Shown here: positions 32,037 through 40,409 of the stretch, one piece after another
Position numbering within the stretch: position 1 is the stretch's first letter
Layout: each line of letters starts with the position of its first letter
Assembly (NCBI RefSeq): GCF_001905905.1
Contig: NZ_LIVT01000002.1
Coordinates: 592,596-656,595, forward strand
Length of the DNA: 64,000 nucleotides
Source of the DNA: Streptomyces sp. CB02366
GTDB lineage: Bacteria > Actinomycetota > Actinomycetes > Streptomycetales > Streptomycetaceae
Reading direction: 5' to 3'
The notes under the pieces: generated by a model
What the model was told of the DNA's origin: nothing
What the model saw: the letters and a program-made list of their open reading frames with translations, nothing else
The model's database searches: none
Position numbers and translations under genes: made by a program

Positions 32037-33746
32037 TCAGACCACCGGCGGGGCCCCCTCGATCGGGCGGCCCAGCACGCCGGGGCGCCGCTGCCGGGGC
32101 AGCGGGCCGCCCGGGCGGCGGTAGTCGACGCCGAGGGCGTCGAGCCGGGCGTAGTGGGCGGTCATCCGGGCGTCGAACGCGGCGAAGTCCCGGTCGACCG
32201 GGGCGGGGAGGGCGGACCAGGCGACCTCGGCGAAGGCGGCGAGGCGCGGGAAGACCTGGTAGTCGACGCGGTCCCGGTTCTGCATGACCTCGGTCCACAC
32301 GTTGGCCTGGGCGCCCAGGATGTGACGGGCCGCCTCCTCGCTCAGCCCCGGCGGGACGGGCTCGAAGCGGTAGACGTCCTCCAGGGTCCGTACGTACCCG
32401 ATGGGCATCGGCTCGTCGGGGCCGCCGTCCTGGCGGTGGTCCAGGTACACCTGCTGTTCCGGGCACATGACCACGTCGTGCCCGGCCTCGGCCGCCGCGA
32501 TGCCGCCGGCGTAACCGCGCCAGGAGGAGACGGCGGCCCCGTCGGCGAGGCCGCCCTCCAGGATCTCGTCCCAGCCGATGAGGCGGCGGCCCCGGGCGGT
32601 GAGCCAGGAGTCGAAGTGGCGGATGAACCACGACTGGAGGCCGTCCTCGTCCTTCACGCCGAGTTCGGCGATCCTGGCCTGGGCGGCCGGGGACTCCTTC
32701 CACTGGTCCTTGGGGCACTCGTCGCCGCCGATGTGGACGAAGGGCGAGGTCTCGGCGGGGAAGAGTTCGAGCAGTTCCTCCAGGACGCCCTCGAAGAAGC
32801 GCAGGGTGGTGTCGGTGGGGGCGAGGACGTTCGGGTTGACGCCCCACGTGTCCCAGACGGTGAGGGCGGTGGTGTCGACGACGTCGGTGTTGCCCAGTTC
32901 GGGGTAGGCGCTGATCGCGGCCTGCGAGTGGCCCGGGATGTCGATCTCGGGGACGACCCGGATGTGCCGTTCGGCGGCGTACGCGACGATTTCGCGGATG
33001 TCGTCCTGGGTGTAGAAGCCGCCGTGGGGGGTCTCGTCCCACAGGTCGGAGGCCCGGTGGCCGTACTTGGTGCGGGCGCGCCAGGAGCCGACCTCGGTCA
33101 GGCGCGGGTAGCGCTTGATCTCGACGCGCCAGCCCTGGTCGTCGGTGAGGTGCAGGTGGAGGACGTTCAGCTTGTGGGCGGCCAGCAGGTCCAGGTAGCG
33201 CAGGACGTCGCCCTTGGGCAGGAAGTGCCGGGAGACGTCGAGCATCATGCCGCGCCAGCCGAAGCGGGGTTGGTCCTCGACGACGACGGGCGGGACCTCC
33301 CAGGTGCGGCCCGGGGCGAGGGGCGCGCGCCGGAAGGCGTCGGGGCCGAGGAGCTGACGGAGGGTCTGCGCGCCCCGGAAGACGCCGGCCGCGGTGCCGC
33401 CGGTGATACGGACGGCGTTCGCCTCGACGGCCAGGCGGTAGCCCTCGGGGGCGAGCGAGGCGTCGAGGTCCAGCACGACGCCCTGCCCGGTGGAGCCGGC
33501 GCCCGAGCCGTCGCCCGGCCCGGTGCCGGTGCCGTCGCCCTCGGGGAAGGGCAGTCCGGTGGGCGGGCCCAGGGTGGCGCGCAGCCAGCGGGCGACGCCC
33601 TCGGTGCCCGGGGCGGCGGTCAGCGGGGTGGTGTAGTCGAGCGGGTACGGTCCGGCGGGGGCCGCGGTCAGGGTGCGCGGGGCCGGGACCAGGCCGAGGG
33701 CCGCGGTGTCCACGGCGCCCGTGACGAGGGGGTTCTCGGGTGTCAT
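32037..33746 (-). CDS. Beta-N-acetylhexosaminidase (glycoside hydrolase family 20)
   Basis: This is a 569-residue GH20 enzyme that removes terminal GlcNAc or GalNAc from oligosaccharides such as chitobiose. The N-terminal GH20b domain runs to about residue 160. The catalytic barrel shows LNVLHLHLTDDQGWRVEI, VVPEIDIPGHSQAA and FVHIGGDECPKDQW, with the Asp342-Glu343 catalytic pair. RLIGWDEILEGG and Trp-rich segments follow. There is no signal peptide, so it acts on imported sugars in the cytoplasm. It is the last gene of an operon with a sugar ABC transporter, separated from permease G by 4 bp. The dre-like site upstream of the operon fits N-acetylglucosamine metabolism. Confidence 0.93.
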   Translation of the reverse strand: MTPENPLVTGAVDTAALGLVPAPRTLTAAPAGPYPLDYTTPLTAAPGTEGVARWLRATLGPPTGLPFPEGDGTGTGPGDGSGAGSTGQGVVLDLDASLAPEGYRLAVEANAVRITGGTAAGVFRGAQTLRQLLGPDAFRRAPLAPGRTWEVPPVVVEDQPRFGWRGMMLDVSRHFLPKGDVLRYLDLLAAHKLNVLHLHLTDDQGWRVEIKRYPRLTEVGSWRARTKYGHRASDLWDETPHGGFYTQDDIREIVAYAAERHIRVVPEIDIPGHSQAAISAYPELGNTDVVDTTALTVWDTWGVNPNVLAPTDTTLRFFEGVLEELLELFPAETSPFVHIGGDECPKDQWKESPAAQARIAELGVKDEDGLQSWFIRHFDSWLTARGRRLIGWDEILEGGLADGAAVSSWRGYAGGIAAAEAGHDVVMCPEQQVYLDHRQDGGPDEPMPIGYVRTLEDVYRFEPVPPGLSEEAARHILGAQANVWTEVMQNRDRVDYQVFPRLAAFAEVAWSALPAPVDRDFAAFDARMTAHYARLDALGVDYRRPGGPLPRQRRPGVLGRPIEGAPPVV

Positions 33747-33750
33747 GACG

Positions 33751-34662
33751 TCAGTCCTTAACCGCGCCGCCCAGTCCGGAGACGAGGCGTCGCTGTACGA
33801 GTACGAAGAAGACCAGTACGGGGATGGTCATCACCGTCGAACCTGCCATGATCCCTCCCCAGTCGTTCTCGTCCGGTTTGAAGAAGACCAGCAGCGCCAT
33901 CGGCAGCGTCGACTGGGAGGTGTCGCTGATGATGAAGGACTTCGCGAACAGGAAGTCGTTCCAGGTGGTGATGAAGGAGAAGACGCTGGTGGCCACGAGG
34001 CCCGGGAAGACCAGCGGGAAGAGGATCTGCCACAGGAACCGGGTGCGGCTGGCCCCGTCGATGTAGGCGGCCTCCTCCAGCGCCTCGGGGACGGCCTTGA
34101 CGAAGCCGCGCAGCATCCAGATCGCGAACGGCAGCGAGAAGGCCAGGTGCGGCAGGATCAGCGAGCCGAGGGTGTTGAGCTGGCCGAAGTCCCGCATCAG
34201 GAAGAACAGCGGGATGGTCAGCGCCTCGACCGGCACCATCTGCGCGACGAGGAACATGATCAGCAGGGTGGTGCGGAACTTGAAGCGGAACCGGGTCACG
34301 GCGGTGGCGGCCAGGAAGGCGACCAGCGCGGAGAGGATGACGACCGTGCCCGCCACGAGCAGGCTGTTGAGGAAGTAGCGCCCGAAGTCCTGCTGTTCGA
34401 AGACCCGGCGGAACGAGTCGAGCGAGGGGGCGAGCGTCCAGGGGCGGGCGTCGGTGGACTGGATCTCCCCGGCCGGTTTGAAGGCGGAGAGCACCATCCA
34501 GTACAGCGGGAAGGCGACCGCGACGGCGATCAGGAGGGCGGCGGCCTCGGCCGCCAGCCTGCCGGGGCGCTTGATCCGCAGCAGCCCGGCGATGCCGCCG
34601 CTCCGCCGCGTGCCGCCGCGTGCGGTCCGCTCGGGCACGGCGGTGCCGGTGGTCGCGCTCAC
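33751..34662 (-). CDS. Sugar ABC transporter permease, MalG type
   Basis: This 303-residue permease has six helices, starting with AEAAALLIAVAVAFPLYWMVL. The EAA loop is EALEEAAYIDGASRTRFLWQ. The GTG start overlaps the stop of the MalF-type permease (GTGA). The soluble N-terminus of about 35 residues (SATTGTAVPERTARGG) is typical. It belongs to the CUT1 family, which imports oligosaccharides. No ATPase is encoded in the operon, as in many Streptomyces CUT1 systems that share the MsiK ATPase; that is established for the group, not shown here. Confidence 0.92.
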   Translation of the reverse strand: MSATTGTAVPERTARGGTRRSGGIAGLLRIKRPGRLAAEAAALLIAVAVAFPLYWMVLSAFKPAGEIQSTDARPWTLAPSLDSFRRVFEQQDFGRYFLNSLLVAGTVVILSALVAFLAATAVTRFRFKFRTTLLIMFLVAQMVPVEALTIPLFFLMRDFGQLNTLGSLILPHLAFSLPFAIWMLRGFVKAVPEALEEAAYIDGASRTRFLWQILFPLVFPGLVATSVFSFITTWNDFLFAKSFIISDTSQSTLPMALLVFFKPDENDWGGIMAGSTVMTIPVLVFFVLVQRRLVSGLGGAVKD

Positions 34663-35645
34663 AGTTCCTCCCCCTGGCGCCGTACGAGGCGCAGATAGAC
34701 CAGCGTGACGGCCAGCAGGATCACCAGCATCACGACGCCGATGGCCGATCCGAGGCTGTACTGCGAGGACGCGAACGCCTTCTGGTACGCGTACACGTTG
34801 AGCACCAGGTTCTGGCCGGCGATGCCGCCGCCGTTGGTCATGACGTAGATCTGGGTGAAGACCTTGAAGTCCCAGATGATCGACTGGATGGTGACGACGA
34901 TCAGGATGGGCTTGAGCATCGGCGCCATGATGGTGCGCCAGATCCGCCACTGGGACGCGCCGTCCAGGGAGGCGGCCTCCAGCACCTCGGTGGGGATGGC
35001 CCGGATGCCCGCGTAGACGGTGACCATCACGAACGGGAACGAGCACCACAGGACTTCGAGCAGCACGAGCGCGAAGGCGCTGTAGCGGCCGTACGTCCAG
35101 GAGAAGTCGCCGAGTCCCAGCACCTTGTTGACCGGTCCGAAGTCGGGGTCGAAGAGGAAGACCCAGACGGTGGAGCCGGTGATCGCGGGGGTGGCCCAGG
35201 CGCCGAGCGCGGCCATCATCAGCGCGAGCCGGGGCAGGGCGCGGATGCGGGTGAGCAGGACGGCGAGCGCGCAGCCGACGACCAGGGTGGAGACCACGCA
35301 GGCCGCCGCGAAGACCACGGTGGCGAGGAGGACCTGCCAGAACTGGCTGTCCTCGAAGAGCGCGGCGTAGTTGCCGAAGCCCTGGAAGGTGGTGGGTTCG
35401 CCGCCGCTGACCTGGGCCTGGGTGTACTCCAGGAACGAGATCAGGCCGAGTTGGTAGATCGGGTAGACCAGCAGCCCGGCGAGCAGGACGAGGGCGGGCA
35501 GCAGGTAGAGCCAGGGGGTCCAGCCGGAGTGGCCCTTGGGCGAGACGGTGCGGCCCCAGCGGGGCGGGCGGGCGGCCGGGGGGCCGCCGACCGCCCCGGC
35601 CGCGCCCGCGGGCGGGGCCTTGGGCGCAGAGGTGTGCGTGGTCAT
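34659..35645 (-). CDS. Sugar ABC transporter permease, MalF type
   Basis: This is a 328-residue CUT1 permease with six helices. The first, WTPWLYLLPALVLLAGLLVYPI, follows a Pro/Ala-rich N-terminus. The EAA loop is EVLEAASLDGASQWRIWRTI. It lies 2 bp after the binding-protein gene and overlaps the MalG-type gene, so all four genes are one transcript. It pairs with the MalG-type permease as a heterodimer. The substrate is inferred as N-acetylglucosamine oligosaccharides (chitobiose-like) from the hexosaminidase and the dre-like site. Confidence 0.92.
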   Translation of the reverse strand: MTTHTSAPKAPPAGAAGAVGGPPAARPPRWGRTVSPKGHSGWTPWLYLLPALVLLAGLLVYPIYQLGLISFLEYTQAQVSGGEPTTFQGFGNYAALFEDSQFWQVLLATVVFAAACVVSTLVVGCALAVLLTRIRALPRLALMMAALGAWATPAITGSTVWVFLFDPDFGPVNKVLGLGDFSWTYGRYSAFALVLLEVLWCSFPFVMVTVYAGIRAIPTEVLEAASLDGASQWRIWRTIMAPMLKPILIVVTIQSIIWDFKVFTQIYVMTNGGGIAGQNLVLNVYAYQKAFASSQYSLGSAIGVVMLVILLAVTLVYLRLVRRQGEEL

Positions 35646-35647
35646 CG

Positions 35648-36952
35648 TCAGCCGGCTTCGGTGAAGGCCGCGTCCATCTTCTTCGCCGCGTCGTCCGAGG
35701 CCGTCGCCACGTCCTTACGGCCGGAGACGATCTCCTGGAACATCGTCGGCAGGATCAGGGAGGCGTCGATCTGGCCCCAGGCCGGGGAGGCGGGGACGAA
35801 CTTGGCGCCGGCGCCCAGGGTCTGGACGAACGGGGCGACGAACGGCTCCTTCTTCGCGGCGTTGTCCAGGACGTCGGTGTAGGTGGGCAGGAAGCCCATC
35901 GCGTCGAACATCGCGGCCTGGGTCTTCTTGCCGGACAGCGACTTCATCAGCTCCACGGCGAGGGTGCGGTGGGAACTGCTCTTGAGGACGCCGAGGTTGT
36001 TGCCGCCCGCGAAGGCCGGGGCGATGGAGCCCTCCGCCACGCCGGGCAGCGGGACGACGGCGTACTTGCCCTTGACCGCGCCGGCCTCGACGGCCGCGTG
36101 GCTGAAGTCGCCGCCGATGGCCATGGCGGCCTTGCCGGAGGCGAAAGCGGTCACGGTGGCGTTGCCGCCCATGGAGGCGCACTTGGCGGCCGGGCAGTTG
36201 TCGTCGCCGAAGAGGGAGGTGTAGGCCTCGATGCCCTTGCGGGACTTCTCGCTGTTGATGCCGGACTTGTACGTGCCGCCGGTCTCGCCCGCGAGTTCGC
36301 CGCCGTTGGCCCAGATGAAGGGCATCGCGCCGTAGGTGTACGCCCCGCCCACCGCGAGGCCGTAGAGGTCGGGCTCGGCCTTGCGGATCTTCTTGGCGGT
36401 GGAGATCAGTTCGGCCTGGGACTTGGGGGCGTCGATGCCGAGGTCCTTGAAGACGTCGGTGCGGTAGTAGAGGGCCCGGACGCCGACGAAGAAGGGCGCG
36501 CCGTAGACCTTGTCCCCCACGGTGACGGACTGCTTGGCGATCGGGTCGGTGTCCTTGGCCTCGTCCCAGGCGCCGAACTCCTCGGTGATGTCCGCGAGTC
36601 CGCCGTCCTTGACGTATCCGGCGGTGTCGCTGTTGCCGTACTCGATGAGGTCGGGGGCGCTCTCGGGGTCGTTGAAGGCGGCCTTGATGCGCTGCGCGCG
36701 GGTGTCGACGGGTATGTACTCGATCTCGACCTCCGCGCCCTCGTGGGCCTTCTCGAAGTCGGCGACGGCCGCCTCGACGACCTTCTCCTTGGGCTTGTTG
36801 CCGACCTCCTGGAAGAGCCAGACGCGGAGCGTGCCGCTCTTGTCGTCACCCTTCGCACTCGTGTCGGAGGTCTGCGGCGCGCAGGCGGTGGCGGTGAGGC
36901 CGGCCAGCACAAGCGCCGCAGCCGGGGCGGCAATTCGGGCAGAAAGCTTCAT
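35648..36952 (-). CDS. Extracellular sugar-binding lipoprotein
   Basis: This is a 434-residue CUT1 binding protein (SBP family 1). The signal peptide MKLSARIAAPAAALVLAGLT ends at Cys24 (ATAC-APQ), a slightly weak lipobox. Mature features are GTLRVWLFQEVG at the start, then IEYIPVDTRAQRIKAAFNDP and DLIEYGNSDTAGYVKDGGLADI, which line the hinge and ligand cleft. The ribosome-binding site is weak (aggggttccgg). It is the first gene of the operon with two permeases and GH20. Two inverted repeats lie upstream, one of them dre-like. It is predicted to bind chitobiose or another GlcNAc sugar. Confidence 0.92.
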   Translation of the reverse strand: MKLSARIAAPAAALVLAGLTATACAPQTSDTSAKGDDKSGTLRVWLFQEVGNKPKEKVVEAAVADFEKAHEGAEVEIEYIPVDTRAQRIKAAFNDPESAPDLIEYGNSDTAGYVKDGGLADITEEFGAWDEAKDTDPIAKQSVTVGDKVYGAPFFVGVRALYYRTDVFKDLGIDAPKSQAELISTAKKIRKAEPDLYGLAVGGAYTYGAMPFIWANGGELAGETGGTYKSGINSEKSRKGIEAYTSLFGDDNCPAAKCASMGGNATVTAFASGKAAMAIGGDFSHAAVEAGAVKGKYAVVPLPGVAEGSIAPAFAGGNNLGVLKSSSHRTLAVELMKSLSGKKTQAAMFDAMGFLPTYTDVLDNAAKKEPFVAPFVQTLGAGAKFVPASPAWGQIDASLILPTMFQEIVSGRKDVATASDDAAKKMDAAFTEAG

Positions 36953-36973
36953 CCGGAACCCCTACCGGTCATG

Positions 36974-36992
36974 CGTTGCATCATGTGCAACG
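36974..36992. promoter_or_regulatory. Inverted repeat just upstream of the sugar-binding protein gene
   Basis: CGTTGCA-TCATG-TGCAACG has perfect 7-bp arms and lies 22-40 bp upstream of the start codon, where it would block transcription or initiation. It resembles LacI-type operators in shape; the regulator is unknown. Confidence 0.5.
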
Positions 36993-37047
36993 TGCGTTTC
37001 GTTCTGCACAACTGGCAGGAGAGTAGATCCGCGTTCCGGTGACGACA

Positions 37048-37063
37048 AGTGGTCTCGACCACT
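37048..37063. promoter_or_regulatory. dre-like DasR binding site
   Basis: AGTGGTCTCGACCACT matches the DasR consensus (A-S-TGGTCTAGACCA-S-T) except at one central base. It lies 96 bp upstream of the sugar-binding protein start and matches the GlcNAc-related function of the operon. Confidence 0.75.
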
Positions 37064-37128
37064 CTGTGACCAGCGGATGCAGCCCGTGCAACGCCACGGA
37101 ACGGTCACCGTCCGTGAGCGGGCACGCG

Positions 37129-37172
37129 AAAGGCCCCCGGAGCGCACGGTGTCGTGCGCTCCGGGGGCCTTT
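37129..37172. terminator. Terminator of the DUF3039 gene, possibly bidirectional
   Basis: AAAGGCCCCCGGAGCGCACG pairs perfectly with CGTGCGCTCCGGGGGCCTTT over a 4-nt loop. This 20-bp stem lies 22 bp past the DUF3039 stop, with AAA/TTT at its foot. Confidence 0.88.
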
Positions 37173-37193
37173 GGGCAGACGGAGGAGCCGGTG

Positions 37194-37487
37194 CTACTTC
37201 TTGTCCTTGCCGCCCTTGCCCTTGTCCTTGTCGCCGCCGGCGCCCATGGACTCGTAGATCTCCTTGCACATGGGGCAGACCGGGTACTTCTTGGGGTCGC
37301 GCCCCGGTACCCAGACCTTGCCGCACAGCGCGACCACGGGAGTGCCCTCCAGGGCGCTCGCCATGATCTTGTCCTTCTGGACGTAGTGGGCGTAGCGCTC
37401 GTGGTCGCCGTCGCCCCTCGACACCTGCGGCGTCGGCTCGACGAGGGTCCCCGTACCTGCCCCGCGATCGGGCTCAAGAGTGCTCAT
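37194..37487 (-). CDS. DUF3039-family protein
   Basis: This 97-residue protein starts MSTLEPDRGAGTGTLVEPTP. An upstream in-frame extension of 34 codons exists but is not family-like. Conserved features are HERYAHYVQKDKIMASALEG and a Cys pattern VVALCGKVWVPGRDPKKYPV followed by CPMCKEIY, probably a zinc site. The tail is a Lys/Gly/Asp repeat (GGDKDKGKGGKDKK). The family is actinobacterial and of unknown function. It lies between the sugar operon and yqgE on the reverse strand, and ends in a strong terminator. Confidence 0.88.
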   Translation of the reverse strand: MSTLEPDRGAGTGTLVEPTPQVSRGDGDHERYAHYVQKDKIMASALEGTPVVALCGKVWVPGRDPKKYPVCPMCKEIYESMGAGGDKDKGKGGKDKK

Positions 37488-37563
37488 AACCGCCAAGGGT
37501 ACTGAAAGAGACGGCCTTCGGCCGAAGGAAGGGCCGTCCCCGGTCGAACGGAGGGCCGTCCGG

Positions 37564-38124
37564 TCAGTTGAGCGACGGATCGTCCGCATATGTGGCGATC
37601 ATCGCGAGCTCGCTGCGCTGGCGGCGGAGCACCGCCCGCCAGAGCCGGTCGGGGTGCGGGGCGGAGACGTCGCCGGGCTCCGACTCGACCACGTACCACG
37701 CCCCCTCGGCCAGCTCGCCCTCCAACTGGCCCGGCCCCCAGCCCGCGTACCCGGCGAAGATCCGCAGCGAGCCGATGGCCGGCCCCAGCAGCTCCGGCGG
37801 GGTCTCCAGGTCCACCAGGCCGATCGCCCCGTGCACCCGCCGCCAGCCGAGCGGCCCCTCGTCTCCGGGGATCACCGCCACGCCGAGCGCCGAGTCGAGC
37901 GAGACCGGCCCGCCCTGGAAGACGACGTCGGGCTCGCCGGCCAGGGCGGCCCACGGCGCGAGGACGTCGCCGACGCCCACGGGGGTCGGGCGGTTGAGGA
38001 CCACGCCGAGGGAGCCCTCCTCGTCGTGGTCGAGGAGCAGCACCACCGCGCGGTCGAAATTCGGGTCCGTGAGGGCGGGTGCGGCCACGAGCAGCCGCCC
38101 TGTGAGCGAGGACACCTCGGTCAT
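37564..38124 (-). CDS. YqgE/AlgH family protein (DUF179)
   Basis: This 186-residue protein starts MTEVSSLTGRLLVAAPALTD. A start 21 codons earlier is possible but lacks conservation. Hallmarks are NFDRAVVLLLDHDEEGSLGV, VLNRPTPVGVGDVL, VFQGGPVSLDSALG and IFAGYAGWGPGQLEGELAEGAWYV. The family is widespread and its biochemical role is unsettled. It lies upstream of the DUF3039 gene by 76 bp on the same strand and divergent from murA. Confidence 0.9.
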   Translation of the reverse strand: MTEVSSLTGRLLVAAPALTDPNFDRAVVLLLDHDEEGSLGVVLNRPTPVGVGDVLAPWAALAGEPDVVFQGGPVSLDSALGVAVIPGDEGPLGWRRVHGAIGLVDLETPPELLGPAIGSLRIFAGYAGWGPGQLEGELAEGAWYVVESEPGDVSAPHPDRLWRAVLRRQRSELAMIATYADDPSLN

Positions 38125-38410
38125 GGCTCGAATGATCCCGCATCTTCGCCCGCAACGGGGGCCGAGTGGCCGTGATACCGCCCTCACGAGAGCGAGCGCA
38201 GCTCAGGGCGCACGGAGGCACGAGGAGCGCACCGGGCTCCCGGCAGCCGTCACCCATCCGGACGGTGACCCTCCGCAAGATCGGGTACGCGGAGGGTGGC
38301 ACGGTGCGTTCACGATGTCCGGACACCCCCCTTCGCCTTACGGAACGGGGGTAGGAGGCCATTACCCTTTTCGTTGGCCCCCTGCCCGACCACTCCGGAA
38401 CGCGAGATAC

Positions 38411-39751
38411 ATGACCGGCACAGACGATGTCCTGCTTGTCCACGGCGGCACCCCGCTGGAGGGCGAGATCCGCGTCCGAGGCGCCAAGAACCTGGTGCCG
38501 AAGGCCATGGTCGCCGCGCTGCTCGGCAGCGGGCCCAGCCGCCTCCGCAACGTTCCCGACATCCGTGACGTACGGGTGGTCCGGGGGCTCCTCCAGCTGC
38601 ACGGCGTCACCGTCCGCCCCGGCGACGAGCCCGGCGAACTGATCCTCGACCCCTCGCACGTCGAGTCGGCCAACGTCGCCGACATCGACGCCCACGCGGG
38701 GTCGTCGCGCATCCCGATCCTGTTCTGCGGCCCGCTGCTGCACCGCCTCGGCCACGCCTTCATCCCCGGCCTCGGCGGCTGCGACATCGGCGGCCGGCCG
38801 ATCGACTTCCACTTCGAGGTGCTGCGCCAGTTCGGCGCGACCATCGAGAAGCGGGCGGACGGCCAGTACCTGGAGGCCCCGCAGCGGCTGCGCGGCACCA
38901 AGATCCGGCTGCCTTACCCCTCGGTGGGCTCCACCGAGCAGGTGCTGCTCACCGCCGTCCTCGCCGAGGGCGTCACCGAGCTGTCCAACGCGGCCGTCGA
39001 ACCGGAGATCGAGGACCTCATCTGCGTTCTGCAGAAGATGGGCGCGATCATCTCCATGGACACCGACCGGACCATCCGGATCACCGGTGTCGACCGGCTC
39101 GAGGGATACACCCACCGGGCGATCCCGGACCGCCTGGAGGCCGCCTCCTGGGCGTCGGCCGCCCTGGCGACCGAGGGCAACATCTACGTGCGCGGCGCCC
39201 AGCAGCGCTCGATGATGACCTTCCTGAACACCTACCGCAGGGTCGGCGGGGCCTTCGAGATCGACGACGAGGGCATCCGCTTCTGGCACCCGGGCGGGGC
39301 GCTCAACGCCATCGCGCTGGAGACGGACGTGCACCCCGGCTTCCAGACCGACTGGCAGCAGCCGCTGGTGGTGGCGCTCACGCAGGCCGCGGGGCTGTCC
39401 ATCGTCCACGAGACGGTGTACGAGTCGCGCCTCGGGTTCACCTCCGCGCTCAACCAGATGGGCGCGCACATCCAGCTCTACCGCGAGTGCCTGGGCGGCT
39501 CGGACTGCCGCTTCGGCCAGCGCAACTTCCTGCACTCGGCGGTCGTCTCCGGCCCGACCAGGCTGCAGGGCGCCGACCTGGTCATCCCCGACCTGCGGGG
39601 CGGCTTCTCGTACCTGATCGCGGCGCTGGCGGCGCAGGGCACCTCCCGGGTGCACGGCATCGACCTGATCAACCGCGGCTACGAGAACTTCATGGAGAAG
39701 CTGGAGAAGCTCGGGGCGAAGGTCGAGCTGCCGGGCGGTTCACTCGTCTGA
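38411..39751 (+). CDS. murA: UDP-N-acetylglucosamine 1-carboxyvinyltransferase
   Basis: MurA transfers enolpyruvate from PEP to UDP-GlcNAc, the first committed step of peptidoglycan synthesis. The protein is 446 residues. RVRGAKNLVPKAMVAALL carries the Lys26-Asn27 pair. The active-site loop is FIPGLGGCDIGGRPIDFHFEV with Cys124, so the enzyme has the fosfomycin-sensitive Cys and not Asp. RSMMTFLNTYRRVGG and LRGGFSYLIAALAAQG also match. The ATG sits directly after cgcgagatac, and the ribosome-binding site is weak. It stands alone with a strong terminator. Streptomyces often have a second copy elsewhere. Confidence 0.95.
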   Translation: MTGTDDVLLVHGGTPLEGEIRVRGAKNLVPKAMVAALLGSGPSRLRNVPDIRDVRVVRGLLQLHGVTVRPGDEPGELILDPSHVESANVADIDAHAGSSRIPILFCGPLLHRLGHAFIPGLGGCDIGGRPIDFHFEVLRQFGATIEKRADGQYLEAPQRLRGTKIRLPYPSVGSTEQVLLTAVLAEGVTELSNAAVEPEIEDLICVLQKMGAIISMDTDRTIRITGVDRLEGYTHRAIPDRLEAASWASAALATEGNIYVRGAQQRSMMTFLNTYRRVGGAFEIDDEGIRFWHPGGALNAIALETDVHPGFQTDWQQPLVVALTQAAGLSIVHETVYESRLGFTSALNQMGAHIQLYRECLGGSDCRFGQRNFLHSAVVSGPTRLQGADLVIPDLRGGFSYLIAALAAQGTSRVHGIDLINRGYENFMEKLEKLGAKVELPGGSLV

Positions 39752-39823
39752 CCCTCCCCCCGCGCCCGTAGGGCGCGCAGTGCTGCCGCACACAGCGCTG
39801 CGCACCGCGCGGTCCCCCGTGGG

Positions 39824-39869
39824 CAGCCCGCCGCCCCGGTTCCGGTCTCGGAGCCGGGGCGGCGGGCTG
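39824..39869 (+). terminator. Terminator of murA
   Basis: CAGCCCGCCGCCCCGG pairs with CCGGGGCGGCGGGCTG; inside the 14-nt loop, TCCG/CGGA can pair as well. It lies 73 bp past the murA stop. Confidence 0.8.
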
Positions 39870-40078
39870 TCGGGCGTCAGAGGCGCCCTGGGAGGCCGTA
39901 CGGGCGGCGGGGCGGGGGCACAGGGCGCCGGGCCCGGGGGCGTCCGGCCGCGTACGGGCCGCGCAGCGCCGCGGGCAAGGCCATCGAGGGCGCGCGGATG
40001 CATACGTGGCACCCGGGTGCGCGCGGGGGCGTGCACGGGGCGGGCAGATGCGGGGCGCATGTGCCCCTGGCATGCGGA

Positions 40079-40112
40079 AGGGCGGCCACTCCCGGTCAGG
40101 AGTGGCCGCCCT
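40079..40112 (-). terminator. Terminator of the HU gene
   Basis: AGGGCGGCCACTCC pairs with GGAGTGGCCGCCCT over a 6-nt loop, 16 bp past the hup stop. Confidence 0.85.
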
Positions 40113-40127
40113 CGCCGTGCCGTGGGG

Positions 40128-40409
40128 TTACTTCCCCTTGGCGGCTTCCTTGAGCTTCGAGCCCGCGGAGACCTTCACGCTGTAGCCGGCGGGGATGTTG
40201 ATCGGGTCGCCGGTCTGCGGGTTCCGAGCGGTGCGAGCGGCACGGTGGGTGCGCTCGAAAGTCAGGAAGCCGGGGATGGTGACCTTCTCGTCACCCTTGG
40301 CGACGACCTCACCGACGGTCTCGGCGAGCGCGGCCAGCACGGCGTCGGCGTCCTTGCGCGTCACCTCGGCACGGTCGGCCAGGGCGGCCACCAGCTCACT
40401 GCGGTTCAT
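40128..40409 (-). CDS. hup: HU-family nucleoid protein
   Basis: This 93-residue histone-like protein, MNRSELVAALADRAEVTRKD, has the HU dimerisation helices (DADAVLAALAETVGEVVAKG), the core strand EKVTIPGFLTFERTHRAART, and the DNA-clamping beta arm ARNPQTGDPINIPAGYSVKV with the conserved Pro at its tip. The short length and lack of a Lys/Ala-rich tail make it the vegetative HupA-type protein rather than the sporulation-specific HupS. It binds DNA without sequence specificity and shapes the nucleoid. An 18-bp palindrome lies upstream. Confidence 0.95.
   Translation of the reverse strand: MNRSELVAALADRAEVTRKDADAVLAALAETVGEVVAKGDEKVTIPGFLTFERTHRAARTARNPQTGDPINIPAGYSVKVSAGSKLKEAAKGK

Larger units (their letters stand above)
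39752..40127. other. Spacer between murA and hup
   Basis: In 376 bp between convergent genes there is no supported gene. It holds two strong hairpins, one for each gene. The middle (about 39870-40070) is GC-rich and I see no signal in it. Confidence 0.6.

Noticed and set aside
39870..40070. Short open frames between murA and hup
   Set aside because: They are Arg/Pro/Ala-rich in all frames, lack ribosome-binding sites and lie between two terminators.
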